Of a stretch of 53,529 nt of DNA, positions 1-9,372 are shown one piece after another. The number at the start of each line of letters is the position of its first letter. Position 1 is the first letter of the stretch. Source of the stretch: Klebsiella pneumoniae. Lineage in GTDB: Bacteria > Pseudomonadota > Gammaproteobacteria > Ga0077536. The position numbers were made by a program, and so were the translations under genes. Under the pieces are notes generated by a model. That model had not been told where the DNA came from. It ran no database searches and was given only the letters and a program-made list of their open reading frames with translations. Location of the stretch: assembly GCA_945862315.1 (NCBI GenBank), contig CAMAXW010000024.1:1-53529 (forward strand). The letters run 5' to 3'.

Positions 1-68
1 GGCCTTCATTGATTTGCGACCCGACGCGCAGGTTTTCGAAGCGCACCGCGCGCCGATTTAAGCCCTAC
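1..68. other. window edge downstream of purD
   Basis: These 68 bases follow the purD stop codon. On the minus strand an ATG lies at 9-7, followed only by codons for Lys and Ala before the window ends. It could be the start of the next leftward gene, but three codons cannot identify it. Confidence 0.2.
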
Positions 69-1385
69 TTAAACCCCGGCTGGCGCGGGGTGGTGAGGGT
101 GGGACTCCGCTTCACGCGCCACCGCCCGATAGCCGATGTCGGTGCGGTACTGCAGGCCTTCCCAGCTAATTTGGGCGATGCGGGCGTAGGCTTTTTCTTG
201 CGCCGCGCGCACCGTGGCGCCCTTACCCACCACGCACAACACCCGGCCACCATTGGTCACCACGGTCTGGTCTTGGAGTTTGGTCCCGCCATGGAAAACT
301 CGGGTGCCCGGCAGGTTTTCGTCCAAACCGCTAATCGCTTGGCCCTGCTCGTACGCGCCAGGATAGCCGGCAGCGGCCAGCACCACGCCCACTGCGGCGC
401 GATGGTCGAAATCCAAGCGCAAACGGCGAGTGTCGCCCGTGAGGATGGCTAGGCACGCAGCCGCCAGATCAGACTTTAGCCGCATCATGATGGGCTGGGT
501 TTCGGGGTCACCAAAACGGCAGTTATATTCCAGCACCTTGGGCGTACCGTCGGCGGCAATCATCAGCCCGGCGTAAAGAAAACCCACGTAGGGGCGTCCT
601 TCGGCGGCCATGCCCCTCAGGGTGGGACGGATAATTTCCCGAATCACTCGCTCGCGCAGCACGTGATCAACGATGGGCGCGGGCGAGTAGGCGCCCATGC
701 CGCCCGTGTTGGGGCCTTGGTCGCCGTCAAAGATGGCTTTGTGATCCTGGGCGGAGGCAAACGGCCAAACGTTTTGGCCATCGGTCATCACGATGAAACT
801 GGCTTCTTCGCCGACCAGAAATTCTTCCACCACGATTTCGCTACCTGCGGCACCAAACGCCGCGCCGCTCAGCATGTCGCGCGCAGCCTCCAGGGCGACT
901 GCGGTGGTGTGCGCGATCACAACACCTTTCCCGGCCGCCAGACCCGAGGCTTTGACCACCACCGGCAGCGGGTGCGCTTGGATATAGCTTTGCGCTGCGG
1001 CGAGATCGGTGAAGTTGGCAAACCGCGCCGTGGGAATGCCATGGCGTTGGAAAAAAGCTTTGCTGAAGGCTTTCGAGCCCTCCAGGATAGCGGCGTTGGC
1101 ACGCGGGCCAAAGCAGCGCAATTCGGCCAGCTCGAAGGCGTCCACCACCCCCGCCACCAACGGCGCTTCGGGCCCGACGATCGTTAAGTGAATCTGCTTG
1201 CGCTTGGCAAACGACACCAAACCCGCGATGTCCTCGGGGCTAATCTTGACGTTTTTAACTTTAGGCTCACGCGCCGTGCCGGCATTACCTGGCGCCACGT
1301 AGACATGGCGCACGCGCGCCGACTGTGCGCATTTCCAAGCCAGCGCATGTTCGCGCCCCCCACTACCAATGATGAGAACTTTCAT
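69..1385 (-). CDS. purD: phosphoribosylamine-glycine ligase PurD
   Basis: GAR synthetase joins 5-phosphoribosylamine and glycine with ATP, an early step of de novo purine synthesis in the cytoplasm. The 438 residues match the family length. They open with the N-domain motif MKVLIIGSGGREHALAWK, continue with the ATP-grasp loop GLAAGKGV near residue 150, and contain the late motif EYNCRFGDPETQPIM near 290. The start is an ATG. It is the last gene of the leftward dusB-fis-purH-purD series, 168 bp after purH; that spacer shows no clear promoter or terminator. The identification is secure. Confidence 0.96.
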   Translation of the reverse strand: MKVLIIGSGGREHALAWKCAQSARVRHVYVAPGNAGTAREPKVKNVKISPEDIAGLVSFAKRKQIHLTIVGPEAPLVAGVVDAFELAELRCFGPRANAAILEGSKAFSKAFFQRHGIPTARFANFTDLAAAQSYIQAHPLPVVVKASGLAAGKGVVIAHTTAVALEAARDMLSGAAFGAAGSEIVVEEFLVGEEASFIVMTDGQNVWPFASAQDHKAIFDGDQGPNTGGMGAYSPAPIVDHVLRERVIREIIRPTLRGMAAEGRPYVGFLYAGLMIAADGTPKVLEYNCRFGDPETQPIMMRLKSDLAAACLAILTGDTRRLRLDFDHRAAVGVVLAAAGYPGAYEQGQAISGLDENLPGTRVFHGGTKLQDQTVVTNGGRVLCVVGKGATVRAAQEKAYARIAQISWEGLQYRTDIGYRAVAREAESHPHHPAPAGV

Positions 1386-1553
1386 GCGTGTTGGGTGGCC
1401 CAGAAAAGAAGGTTTTGCATAGTGGGTAGGCTCGTTGCGAAAAAAAGCGTGGATTAATGGACGCTGGGTGAGCGCGCCGGCTGCAAGGCCCGTCGCGCAA
1501 ACGCACGCACGGCCCTCGACCAGCGGCGCACGCCGGCCTGCGCGTGCGTGGGC

Positions 1554-3113
1554 TCAGTGGCGAAAATGCCGCATGCCGGTGAAGACCATCGCCATCCCGG
1601 CCGCATCGGCGGCGGCGATAACTTCGGGATCCCGCACCGAACCACCCGGTTGGATGACCGCCGTAATACCCAGCGCGCCGGCAGCGTCAACACCATCGCG
1701 AAAGGGGAAAAAAGCATCCGAGGCCATCACGCAACCGGCGACGGTCAAGCCTTCGTCCGCCGCTTTAATGCCCGCGATGCGCGCCGAATAAACCCGGCTC
1801 ATTTGGCCCGCGCCCACGCCAATAGTGCGCTCGTCGCGAGCATAAATAATCGCGTTGGATTTCACGCATTTGACCACTCGCCAGGCAAACATCAGGTCGC
1901 GCAGTTCGGCCTCACTCGGCGCTCGGCGCGTGACAATTTTGAGATCGGCCACACCAATAGCGCAGCCCATAGCGTCGCGCTGTTGCAGCAACAGACCACC
2001 GCTCACGCGCTGGTAGTCCAGCATTGGCACTTCGGCCGCCGGCTGGCCGACCACCAACACGCGGATATCTTTTTTGCGCTGGCAAATGGCCAGCGCCTCG
2101 GCGCTCACGCTGGGCGCCACAATGACTTCCACAAACTGGCGGCTGACGATGGCTTCGGCGGTGAGCGCATCGAGCTCGCGATTGAATGCGATGATGCCAC
2201 CAAACGCTGAGGTGGGGTCGGTGGCGTAGGCGAACTCATAGGCCGTGTGAATATCCAACGCGGCGGCCACCCCGCAGGGGTTGGCGTGTTTCACAATGCA
2301 GCAGGCCGGGGCGCTGAAAGCCCACACACACATCAAGGCCGCATCGGTATCGGCAATGTTATTGAAGGACAAAGCCTTGCCGTGCAGCTGTCGCCCCGCG
2401 GCAATGGTGCCGGAGGGCACTTGGGCGTCGGCATAAAAAGCCGCGGACTGATGAGGATTCTCGCCATAGCGCAAATCCTGCAACTTCGAGAAGCGCAGCC
2501 GCAGGGTCTCGGGGTAGGCTGGCGCAGCGGGAATTTGGGCTGTGAGGTAGTGCGCCACGGCGGCGTCGTAATCTGCCGTGTGCGCATAGGCTTTGGCAGC
2601 GAGCCGGAAATGCGTTGCCGCACTCAAGCCACCGTTGGCCACCAGTTCTGCCCCTAGCGCCGCATAATCCGCAGGATCCACGACCACCGCCACCGCGGCG
2701 TGGTTCTTTGCCGCGGCGCGCACCATGGCCGGGCCACCAATATCGATGTTCTCGATGGCGTCCTCAAGGGTGCAATCGGGCTGGGCGATGGTGCGTTGAA
2801 AGGGGTAGAGGTTGACCACCAGCAGGTCGATGGGCGCGATGCCCAGTTCGTCCATCACCGCCTCATCGATACCGCGCCGGCCCAAGAGGCCGCCATGAAT
2901 TTTGGGGTGCAGTGTTTTCACCCGGCCGGCCATGATTTCCGGGAACCCGGTGTGGTCAGACACCTCCGTCACGGTGAGTCCGGCTTCGCGCAGGGCTTTG
3001 GCCGTGCCACCCGTGGAGAGTAATGCCACGCCCTGAGCCGCGAGCAGATGGGCAAAGTCGAGCAGGCCGTGTTTGTCAGAGACGCTGATTAGCGCGCGAC
3101 GGATCGCAGTCAT
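1554..3113 (-). CDS. purH: bifunctional AICAR formyltransferase / IMP cyclohydrolase PurH
   Basis: PurH carries out the last two steps of IMP synthesis: formylation of AICAR by 10-formyl-THF and ring closure. The 519-residue protein has the methylglyoxal-synthase-like cyclohydrolase domain first ([16 protein letters not shown], then [13 protein letters not shown] near residue 35) and the formyltransferase domain after about residue 200 ([24 protein letters not shown]). It starts at an ATG and ends with RHFRH. It sits 44 bp downstream of fis and upstream of purD, the order found in Pseudomonas and its relatives, which makes co-transcription likely. Confidence 0.96.
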   Translation of the reverse strand: MTAIRRALISVSDKHGLLDFAHLLAAQGVALLSTGGTAKALREAGLTVTEVSDHTGFPEIMAGRVKTLHPKIHGGLLGRRGIDEAVMDELGIAPIDLLVVNLYPFQRTIAQPDCTLEDAIENIDIGGPAMVRAAAKNHAAVAVVVDPADYAALGAELVANGGLSAATHFRLAAKAYAHTADYDAAVAHYLTAQIPAAPAYPETLRLRFSKLQDLRYGENPHQSAAFYADAQVPSGTIAAGRQLHGKALSFNNIADTDAALMCVWAFSAPACCIVKHANPCGVAAALDIHTAYEFAYATDPTSAFGGIIAFNRELDALTAEAIVSRQFVEVIVAPSVSAEALAICQRKKDIRVLVVGQPAAEVPMLDYQRVSGGLLLQQRDAMGCAIGVADLKIVTRRAPSEAELRDLMFAWRVVKCVKSNAIIYARDERTIGVGAGQMSRVYSARIAGIKAADEGLTVAGCVMASDAFFPFRDGVDAAGALGITAVIQPGGSVRDPEVIAAADAAGMAMVFTGMRHFRH

Positions 3114-3157
3114 GGGAGCCTTTCCGCGCGCGGCAGGAACTGTGGAGGGCGCGTAGC

Positions 3158-3460
3158 CTAGCTGGGAATGCCGTGCTTCTCCAGCTTCTTGCGCAAAGTT
3201 GCGCGGTTTAACCCCAGCTGGATGGCGGCCTTCGAAATATTGCCGCGCGTGCGACGCATCACATCTTCCAGTAGAGGACGTTCTATTTCGTTGAGGACCA
3301 AGTCGTACAAATCGCCGGGCGTATGTCCATCAAGCGCGCTGAAATAGCGTTCCAAGGCTTCTTTTACGTGGAACGACAGCGGCTGAAAATCCGCGGCCGT
3401 GCCGCTCAACGCGCACTCCGGGAGCTGTTCCTCCCCCACGCTAGCCAAAGACTTTGCCAT
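3158..3460 (-). CDS. fis: nucleoid-associated DNA-binding protein Fis
   Basis: Fis is a homodimeric DNA-bending protein that shapes the nucleoid and activates growth-related promoters. The C-terminal helix-turn-helix is clear: [20 protein letters not shown] followed by [17 protein letters not shown], very close to the E. coli protein. I chose the ATG at 3460 because it overlaps the dusB stop as TGATG and gives 100 residues, near the usual 98. A longer frame opens at 3490 but would begin inside dusB. Tight coupling to dusB is the classic gammaproteobacterial arrangement. Confidence 0.93.
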   Translation of the reverse strand: MAKSLASVGEEQLPECALSGTAADFQPLSFHVKEALERYFSALDGHTPGDLYDLVLNEIERPLLEDVMRRTRGNISKAAIQLGLNRATLRKKLEKHGIPS

Positions 3461-4437
3461 CACGCCGCTTCCCTGTGTTGCTGTGTCCAAAGGTTATCCA
3501 AAAACGCCAGTTGTGCCCCGGCCTGCTCGATGGCATTAAAGGCTGCCCGCACCGCCAACCCCTGCGGCAGCCACCGCGCGTACCAACCCACGTGTTTGCG
3601 GGCAAATTTTGCGCCCAGCCCCGGGCCGTACAGCCCATGCAGCGCGCCCACGTGCGCGCGCGCGGTGCTTAAAACTTCCGCGGGACTTGGCGGTGGCAGC
3701 ATTTTGCCCGTGTCCAAGAACACGCGGATGCGCTGAAAAAGCCACGGGTCGCCCTGTGCCGCACGCCCCACCATCAGGCCATCGGCCCCCGTATAGGCCA
3801 AGACGGCGCGCGCTTTTTGCGGCGAGGTGATGTCGCCGTTGGCAATCACCGGCATCGACACCGCCGCTTTAACCTGAGCGATAGTGTCGTACTCCGCATC
3901 GCCTTGATAGGCGCATTCACGGGTACGGCCGTGCAGCACCAAAGCGGCAATGCCGAGATCTTCAGCCAGTCGCGCCACTCGTACCGCATGGCGCTCGGTG
4001 CGTGACCAACCCGTGCGCGTTTTAAGCGTGACAGGCACCGACACCGCGCTCACCACAGCCTCCAGAATACGCCGCACCAGTGGCTCGTCCCGCAACAAGG
4101 CAGAGCCCGCAAGTTGTTGGCAGACGCGTTTCGAGGGGCAGCCCATGTTGATGTCGATAAACTCGGCGCCCGCGGCCACGGCTGCCTGCGCTGCGGCGGC
4201 CATTTCCGCGGGAATTGCCCCGGCAATTTGCACGATGCGGGGCGAATCCTCACCGTCCATATTGAGCCGGCGGCAGGTTTGGCTGGTAGCCCGTAACTCC
4301 GCGTTCGCGCTGGTCATTTCGGAGGGCGCGTAACTCGCACCGTGGCGCCGACACAGCGCGCGAAAAACGCGATCGCTGACGCCCGCCATGGGCGCGAGAA
4401 CTAGCGGCGTGTCGAACGTGTACGAACCTAAGCGCAT
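3460..4437 (-). CDS. dusB: tRNA-dihydrouridine synthase DusB
   Basis: DusB is an FMN enzyme that reduces uridines in the tRNA D-loop. The TIM-barrel N-terminus reads PLVLAPMAGVSDRVFRALCR. The active-site region DINMGCPSKRVCQQLAGSALL holds the catalytic cysteine, and VPVTLKTRTGW and GADGLMVGRAAQGDPWLF follow. About 325 residues. I prefer the ATG at 4437 (MRLGSYTFDTP) over a GTG two codons upstream because it fits the family N-terminus. It leads the dusB-fis-purH-purD run, so the 263-bp gap upstream should hold the promoter, though I see no convincing -35/-10 pair there. Confidence 0.94.
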   Translation of the reverse strand: MRLGSYTFDTPLVLAPMAGVSDRVFRALCRRHGASYAPSEMTSANAELRATSQTCRRLNMDGEDSPRIVQIAGAIPAEMAAAAQAAVAAGAEFIDINMGCPSKRVCQQLAGSALLRDEPLVRRILEAVVSAVSVPVTLKTRTGWSRTERHAVRVARLAEDLGIAALVLHGRTRECAYQGDAEYDTIAQVKAAVSMPVIANGDITSPQKARAVLAYTGADGLMVGRAAQGDPWLFQRIRVFLDTGKMLPPPSPAEVLSTARAHVGALHGLYGPGLGAKFARKHVGWYARWLPQGLAVRAAFNAIEQAGAQLAFLDNLWTQQHREAA

Positions 4438-4700
4438 GACCACAATTTTTTTAACTTCCCGTTACCTATCGCGACAGCGAATAAGCCACCCGCGGAGTTG
4501 GCTACCGCCGCGATGATTGCTGTGTTGTGGAATTTACCGGGTTAATGCGCACGCGAGCGAGGCGCTGTGGGGTAGCGGCTGAACCGGCCCAGCACTACCC
4601 TTCATTTGCAGGAATAATAGCCACAACGCGGCGGGATCGGAAGCGCTCACCGCACCGGACGCGGGCTTAAGGCTATCCCGGCCGGTGACCGGGGCGGGAC
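4438..4700. other. intergenic region between the DUF3426 gene and dusB
   Basis: The gap contains no open frame of note. It should carry the dusB-fis promoter on the minus strand. A short inverted repeat near 4675-4695 (CCGG arms around TGA) follows the DUF3426 stop on the minus strand, but it has no T-run, so I do not call it a terminator. Confidence 0.4.
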
Positions 4701-5504
4701 TCAGAAAAAATTAAATTCGAAGCTGTCGGCGGGCACTTTGAGGCTCGCGATTTCCATCACGATATAAATGGGTTGATCCGGTGGCATCCCGGCCGCCAGA
4801 TCCAGCGAGCGATCCAGATAATCTGCCGGCGCAAAGCGGCGTACGCCGAGCGCCGTCCCGAGGTGATCAAACAGCCCCACCTGCAGCCCCGGATAGGGAA
4901 CCGGGTGGTCTTCTCGGTTAACCAGTGTGGCGTTCACCAGCAAGGTGTCCTGATATTGCGGGTGATCGCGAACATCGCGGGCCAGCATGACCACCGTGCT
5001 GAGCGGCACGGGCGGCTGAACCTGGCAACCCACGCGGGCGCACACCAGCGCCAACCAAGGCGCGGCTTGCGGATACTGGGTTAGCCACAGCGCGCGCCAA
5101 GCCCAACCAATTTGCACCGCAAACACCAGCAATAGCAGCGCTGCGAACGCGCTCCAAGCCGCACTGGTACGCGCGGCGCGCGGCTGCTGGAGCCGCGCGA
5201 AATCCGCGCGCAGCACCGCCGGGATGTCGTGCACGGTCGCGACCCGGTCGGCCACCTCGGCGCTTGCCAACCCGTCTAACAGCGCGCTGGCTTCGGTCAG
5301 GGGATAGAGCGGTTTTTCGTCGGCGGGATAGCGGCGCACGGCGGGGGGTTCGGGCGCGGGGCGGGCGGCTTCATCGGCTAGACGATCGAGCGCCAAAAAC
5401 ACCTGTTCACAGGCACCGCAAACGACAAACCCGCGCGCCACCACCAGCTGCTGCGCCTGCAGGCGAAACACCGCCAAACAGTGCGGGCATTGCGTCAACA
5501 TCAT
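4701..5504 (-). CDS. zinc-ribbon and DUF3426 membrane protein
   Basis: Function unknown. The N-terminus is an MJ0042-type zinc ribbon with two CxxC pairs (CPHC near residue 6, CGAC near 29). A low-complexity linker follows, then one transmembrane segment near 120-140 (AWSAFAALLLLVFAVQIGWA) and a C-terminal beta-rich domain of the DUF3426 type. It therefore has a cytoplasmic metal-binding head and an outer domain. It lies between prmA and dusB, as in Pseudomonas, 15 bp after prmA. Either of two adjacent ATGs (5504 or 5501) may start it. Confidence 0.85.
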   Translation of the reverse strand: MMLTQCPHCLAVFRLQAQQLVVARGFVVCGACEQVFLALDRLADEAARPAPEPPAVRRYPADEKPLYPLTEASALLDGLASAEVADRVATVHDIPAVLRADFARLQQPRAARTSAAWSAFAALLLLVFAVQIGWAWRALWLTQYPQAAPWLALVCARVGCQVQPPVPLSTVVMLARDVRDHPQYQDTLLVNATLVNREDHPVPYPGLQVGLFDHLGTALGVRRFAPADYLDRSLDLAAGMPPDQPIYIVMEIASLKVPADSFEFNFF

Positions 5505-5519
5505 GCGCGGTGAGTGTGT

Positions 5520-6422
5520 TTAGGCATGGGTGGAATTCGCGCGTCGGCGACCGCTCACAAACGCCCATTCCTCGCGGTAGCTAGGGGGATCCAATTCAAA
5601 CCAGGCGCCGTAGGCTGCTTGTACGGGGGCGACTTGTTCGGCCAGCAAACCCGACAACCCAATGCGGCCATCGGCCACTAATAAGCTCGCGAAACGTTCC
5701 ACCAAAAGCAGCAAAGGATTGAGCAAAATATTAGCCACCAGCACCTCGAAGTGGGTGTCTGCGAGCGCCTCGGGCAACACGATATCGATATCCTCGCAAG
5801 CGTTGCTTTGGGCATTCGCACGCGCCACCACGCAGGCATCCGGATCGATATCCAGGCCCACGACGTGCGCGGCCCCCAGCCGCATGGCGGCAATGGCAAG
5901 AATGCCCGAGCCGCAGCCATAGTCCAGCACCCGGGCGCCGGTGAGCGCCGGCAACGTGCCTAGCCAATCGAGACACAGACCGGTGGTGGGATGGGTGCCG
6001 GTGCCGAAGGCCATTCCCGGATCGAGCGTGATGAGGTGGCGCGCCTCGGCGGGCGGCGTCTGCCAACTCGGCACGACCCACAGGTCGCCGGCAAAACGCA
6101 AAGGCACAAACTGCTGACGAAAATGCGCCTGCCAGTCTTGGTCGGCCAGCATCGTGTGCTGGGCGCCGGTGACCGAATGACCTTCGGCGGCCAACACCGC
6201 GAGCACCGCTAGGGCATCTGTTTGTGGCTCAAACAGGGCCTCCACTTCGCAATTAGCCCACAGCGCCGGCTCTGGTTCGCCGGGCGTGGCGTAGCGTGGC
6301 GTGTGGTCGTCGCGCGCGGCGACCGACACCGACAAAGCGCCGCACGCCAGCAACGCATCTTCCAGCAGCGGCACGCCGACATCGTCTACGGGGAGACAGA
6401 GTTTTAGCCAAGCAGCGTTCAA
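5520..6422 (-). CDS. prmA: ribosomal protein L11 methyltransferase PrmA
   Basis: PrmA trimethylates ribosomal protein L11 using S-adenosylmethionine. The 300 residues contain an N-terminal substrate-binding part ([14 protein letters not shown]...) and the SAM-binding motif [20 protein letters not shown] near residue 160. The catalytic-loop equivalent VANILLNPL and the upstream [17 protein letters not shown] are typical of the family. Its ATG overlaps the accC stop by four bases, so it is translationally coupled to the acetyl-CoA carboxylase genes. Confidence 0.95.
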   Translation of the reverse strand: MNAAWLKLCLPVDDVGVPLLEDALLACGALSVSVAARDDHTPRYATPGEPEPALWANCEVEALFEPQTDALAVLAVLAAEGHSVTGAQHTMLADQDWQAHFRQQFVPLRFAGDLWVVPSWQTPPAEARHLITLDPGMAFGTGTHPTTGLCLDWLGTLPALTGARVLDYGCGSGILAIAAMRLGAAHVVGLDIDPDACVVARANAQSNACEDIDIVLPEALADTHFEVLVANILLNPLLLLVERFASLLVADGRIGLSGLLAEQVAPVQAAYGAWFELDPPSYREEWAFVSGRRRANSTHA

Positions 6423-7762
6423 TCGAGGGCCAACCGGCGTTCGAGGTAGTGAATATCGGTACCACCGGCGGCAAAAGCGGCGTCACGCACCAGCTCACGA
6501 TGCAGCGGCACGTTGGTCGCTATGCCATCGACCACTAGCTCGTCGAGGGCGGTCGCCATCCGCGCCAAGGCACCGGGCCGGGTTTCGCCGTGCACGATGA
6601 GCTTGGCGACCAGCGAATCGTAATAAGGCGGCACCACATAACCATCGTAGAGGTGGGAGTCCACCCGCACGCCGGGACCACCGGGGGCGTGAAAAATATT
6701 GATGCGACCCGGGGACGGCCGGAAGGTTTTGGGATCTTCGGCGTTGATGCGGCACTCAATGGCATGGCCACGCATCACCACATCTTCCTGCCGGATCGAC
6801 AGCGCCAGCCCGGACGCCACCAGCAGCTGCTCTTTCACGATGTCGAAACCGGTGACCATTTCCGTCACCGGATGTTCTACCTGCACACGGGTATTCATTT
6901 CGATGAAATAAAATTCGCCGTTCTCGTAGAGGAATTCGAAAGTCCCCGCCCCGCGATAGCCGATGGTCTGACAGGCATCCACGCAACGCTGTCCCATGTA
7001 GGCCCGGACCTCGGGCGAGATACCGGGCGCGGGAGATTCTTCAATCACCTTTTGGTGACGGCGCTGCATGGAGCAGTCGCGTTCGCCCAGATAAACGCAG
7101 TTGCCGAAGTTGTCGGCCATCACTTGAAATTCGATGTGACGCGGATGCTCGAGGAATTTCTCCAGATAGACGGTGTCGTTCTGGAAGGCCGCCAGCGCCT
7201 CGGTTTTGGTCAGCTGGATGGCCGCTTTCAGCGCCGCCTCCACATGCACGACGCGCATGCCGCGCCCACCACCACCGCCGGCAGCTTTGATGATCACCGG
7301 ATAACCGATTTCCCGCGCGATGCGAAAATTCTCGTGCATGTCGTCGGTGAGCGGTTTGCCGGAGCCGGGGACGCAGGGTATGCCGGCAGCTTGCATGGCG
7401 TGGATAGCCGAGATTTTGTCGCCCATCAGGCGAATGGTCTCGGGCCGCGGGCCAATGAAAATAAAACCACTTTGCTCTACGCGCTCGGCAAAATCGGCGT
7501 TTTCGGAGAGGAACCCATAGCCCGGATGAATGGCAACAGCATCCGTCACCTCGGCCGCGCTAATCACCGCCGGGATGTTCAGATAAGACTGCGCCGGATG
7601 AGGCGGACCGATACACACCGATTCGTCTGCGAGCCGGACGTGTTTGAGATCCCGATCGGCAGTGGAGTGCACGGCCACGGTACGGATGCCCAATTCCCGA
7701 CACGCGCGCAACACGCGCAGTGCAATCTCGCCGCGATTAGCGATAACGACTTTTGACAGCAT
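6419..7762 (-). CDS. accC: acetyl-CoA carboxylase biotin carboxylase subunit AccC
   Basis: AccC carboxylates the biotin on AccB with bicarbonate and ATP, the first half-reaction of fatty-acid synthesis. The 447 residues begin [20 protein letters not shown]. They carry the ATP-grasp glycine loop GGGGGRGMR near 165, the motif [15 protein letters not shown] near 290, and the C-terminal biotin-carboxylase lid region. It starts 9 bp after accB in the usual accB-accC pair and overlaps prmA downstream. Confidence 0.97.
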   Translation of the reverse strand: MLSKVVIANRGEIALRVLRACRELGIRTVAVHSTADRDLKHVRLADESVCIGPPHPAQSYLNIPAVISAAEVTDAVAIHPGYGFLSENADFAERVEQSGFIFIGPRPETIRLMGDKISAIHAMQAAGIPCVPGSGKPLTDDMHENFRIAREIGYPVIIKAAGGGGGRGMRVVHVEAALKAAIQLTKTEALAAFQNDTVYLEKFLEHPRHIEFQVMADNFGNCVYLGERDCSMQRRHQKVIEESPAPGISPEVRAYMGQRCVDACQTIGYRGAGTFEFLYENGEFYFIEMNTRVQVEHPVTEMVTGFDIVKEQLLVASGLALSIRQEDVVMRGHAIECRINAEDPKTFRPSPGRINIFHAPGGPGVRVDSHLYDGYVVPPYYDSLVAKLIVHGETRPGALARMATALDELVVDGIATNVPLHRELVRDAAFAAGGTDIHYLERRLALD

Positions 7763-7771
7763 GCGACAGCC

Positions 7772-8212
7772 CTAATTGACGACGAATAACGGCTGCTCAA
7801 ATTCCACCGGGTGGCCGTTCTCCACCAGGATGGAGACGATCGTGCCCGCGCGGTCGGCTTCGATGGGATTCATAATTTTCATCGCCTCAATAATGCACAG
7901 CGGGTCACCCACCTTGATTTTCTGTCCGACTTTCACGAAAACCGCGGCATCTGGGGCTGGAGAGGCGTAGTAGGTGCCCACCATTGGCGCGGTAATGACC
8001 TGCCCATCGGGCTGGGCTGGCGCCGCTACCGGCGGCGGCGGCGGCGCTACCGCCATCGCCACGGGGGCCGGGGCGTGGATCGCCTGCGGCAAGAACCGGC
8101 TGGACGGCATGCGACTAATGCGCACAGATTCCTCGCCCTCTTTAATTTCGATCTCGGCGATCCCGGATTCTTCGAGGAGTTCGATGAGTTTTTTGACTTT
8201 GCGTATATCCAT
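7772..8212 (-). CDS. accB: acetyl-CoA carboxylase biotin carboxyl carrier protein AccB
   Basis: AccB carries the biotin that shuttles carboxyl groups from AccC to the carboxyltransferase. The start ATG at 8212 gives [18 protein letters not shown], the standard N-terminus; an in-frame ATG nine codons upstream gives a non-homologous extension. A Pro/Ala-rich linker (residues 45-70) precedes the lipoyl-type domain. The biotin site reads [12 protein letters not shown] with the acceptor Lys at residue 112. It is 146 residues long, 23 bp after aroQ. Confidence 0.96.
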   Translation of the reverse strand: MDIRKVKKLIELLEESGIAEIEIKEGEESVRISRMPSSRFLPQAIHAPAPVAMAVAPPPPPVAAPAQPDGQVITAPMVGTYYASPAPDAAVFVKVGQKIKVGDPLCIIEAMKIMNPIEADRAGTIVSILVENGHPVEFEQPLFVVN

Positions 8213-8235
8213 GAAATGTCTCTTAGGCGGCGTCT

Positions 8236-8685
8236 TCAACCCGGCGCACTGCCGAGGTGTCGCGCTGCCGCGCTGATGGCGAATTCGTAACCCTGCGCCC
8301 CGAGGCCGGTAATGACCCCGCAGGCAATATCCGAAAAATACGAGTGATGGCGGAAGTTTTCCCGCGCGTGCACGTTCGACAAATGGACTTCAATAAACGG
8401 AATGGCAACGCCCAATAAGGCATCGCGCAGCGCAATACTCGTGTGGGTATAGGCGGCCGGGTTAATCACGATAAACCCCACCCCCGCATCTTTGGCGGCG
8501 TGGATGCGCTCGATGAGCGCATGTTCCGCATTGCTCTGAAAACACTGCAACACGTGCCCCAAACTGCTGGCCTGCGCGCTAGCCTGGGCTTGGAGATCCG
8601 CCAGCGTTAGCCGGCCATAGGTTTCCGGCTCGCGACTACCCAGCAAATTAAGGTTAGGTCCGTTGAGCAACAGAATGACGGCCAT
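8236..8685 (-). CDS. aroQ: type II 3-dehydroquinate dehydratase AroQ
   Basis: This enzyme removes water from 3-dehydroquinate in the shikimate pathway. The 149-residue frame starts with [20 protein letters not shown]. It contains the active-site motifs [17 protein letters not shown] and [19 protein letters not shown], including the expected Tyr near the start and the His late in the fold. The ATG at 8685 is chosen because residues from an upstream ATG at 8730 are unrelated to the family. It lies upstream of accB, as in Pseudomonas. The 160-bp gap before it may hold a promoter. Confidence 0.96.
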   Translation of the reverse strand: MAVILLLNGPNLNLLGSREPETYGRLTLADLQAQASAQASSLGHVLQCFQSNAEHALIERIHAAKDAGVGFIVINPAAYTHTSIALRDALLGVAIPFIEVHLSNVHARENFRHHSYFSDIACGVITGLGAQGYEFAISAAARHLGSAPG

Positions 8686-8844
8686 GGGGAACTCGCTGCG
8701 AGAGGGAATCAGGGTTCTGGCGACCCGCACAGCAGCACTCGACGGACGCTGCGCAGACCCCGAAAGAGCTGCGACGTTAGCACATTCGCTGGCGATGCAG
8801 CGAGCCTGTTCGGCGCTGATGTGCCCACAATAGGGGCCAAGTCG

Positions 8845-9372
8845 CTACTTCGCCAGATACGCCGCCAGCACTTTGCCGAGCGCCTCCGCGGACCACTCCC
8901 CCTGATGGGTGTGGCGCAGCGTGCCCGCCCGATCAAAGACCAGCGTAAAGGGCAGCGCGCCAATTTTATTGCCCTGCTCCTGCATGTAGCGGGCAACGTC
9001 TTCCTCGCCCGCCAAAGTCGGGTAATTGAGCTCGTGCTGACGCACAAACGCGGCCACCTCGGCGCGCCCATCCAGCGCCACACCCACAAACTGCACGCCC
9101 GATTTGCCTAGCTGACGCTGGAGTTCCATGAATGCCGGGATTTCTTTCAAACACGGCGGACACCAAGTGGCCCAAAAATTAACCACCAGCACTTGCCCCC
9201 GCCACTGCGCGAGCGCGCGCGGATTGCCTTCTAAGTCTTTGAAGCTTGCCATCAGCGGATCGCGAGCCCCAGCGACGGGGGCGGCGGGTGCCGTCGCGCG
9301 GGCGAGATGCATGGCGTAACCGCCACCGGCCGCGGCGAGCGCCACCAGCAAAAATACCACCGTGCGCTTCAT
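8845..9372 (-). CDS. TlpA/ResA-type periplasmic thiol-disulfide protein
   Basis: A membrane-anchored thioredoxin-fold protein. Residues 1-27 form a signal-anchor (MKRTVVFLLVALAAAGGGYA), and the fold has the active site FWATWCPPCLKE near residue 70 with the cis-Pro motif GALPFTLVF later. Such proteins keep periplasmic cysteines reduced, often for cytochrome c or cytochrome oxidase copper-site maturation. Its ATG overlaps the dsbD stop (TGATG), so the two are made together. DsbD is then the obvious electron donor; this pairing is inference from context. The exact substrate is unknown. Confidence 0.88.
   Translation of the reverse strand: MKRTVVFLLVALAAAGGGYAMHLARATAPAAPVAGARDPLMASFKDLEGNPRALAQWRGQVLVVNFWATWCPPCLKEIPAFMELQRQLGKSGVQFVGVALDGRAEVAAFVRQHELNYPTLAGEEDVARYMQEQGNKIGALPFTLVFDRAGTLRHTHQGEWSAEALGKVLAAYLAK

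Noticed and set aside
1386-1553. Inverted CGCACGCAC/GTGCGTG tracts between purH and purD
   Set aside because: Loop of over 30 bases and no T-run; too weak to call a terminator or riboswitch.
3362-3374. TTTTACGTGGAAC, partial parS half-site inside fis
   Set aside because: Only one arm matches the palindrome; not a plausible ParB site.
3491-3499. TTATCCAAA, a DnaA-box-like 9-mer inside dusB
   Set aside because: Single copy in coding sequence far from the origin; expected by chance.
6590-7756. 388-codon open frame on the + strand opposite accC
   Set aside because: It is the antisense shadow of accC in GC-rich sequence; the product has low-complexity His/Arg-rich character and no recognisable domain.
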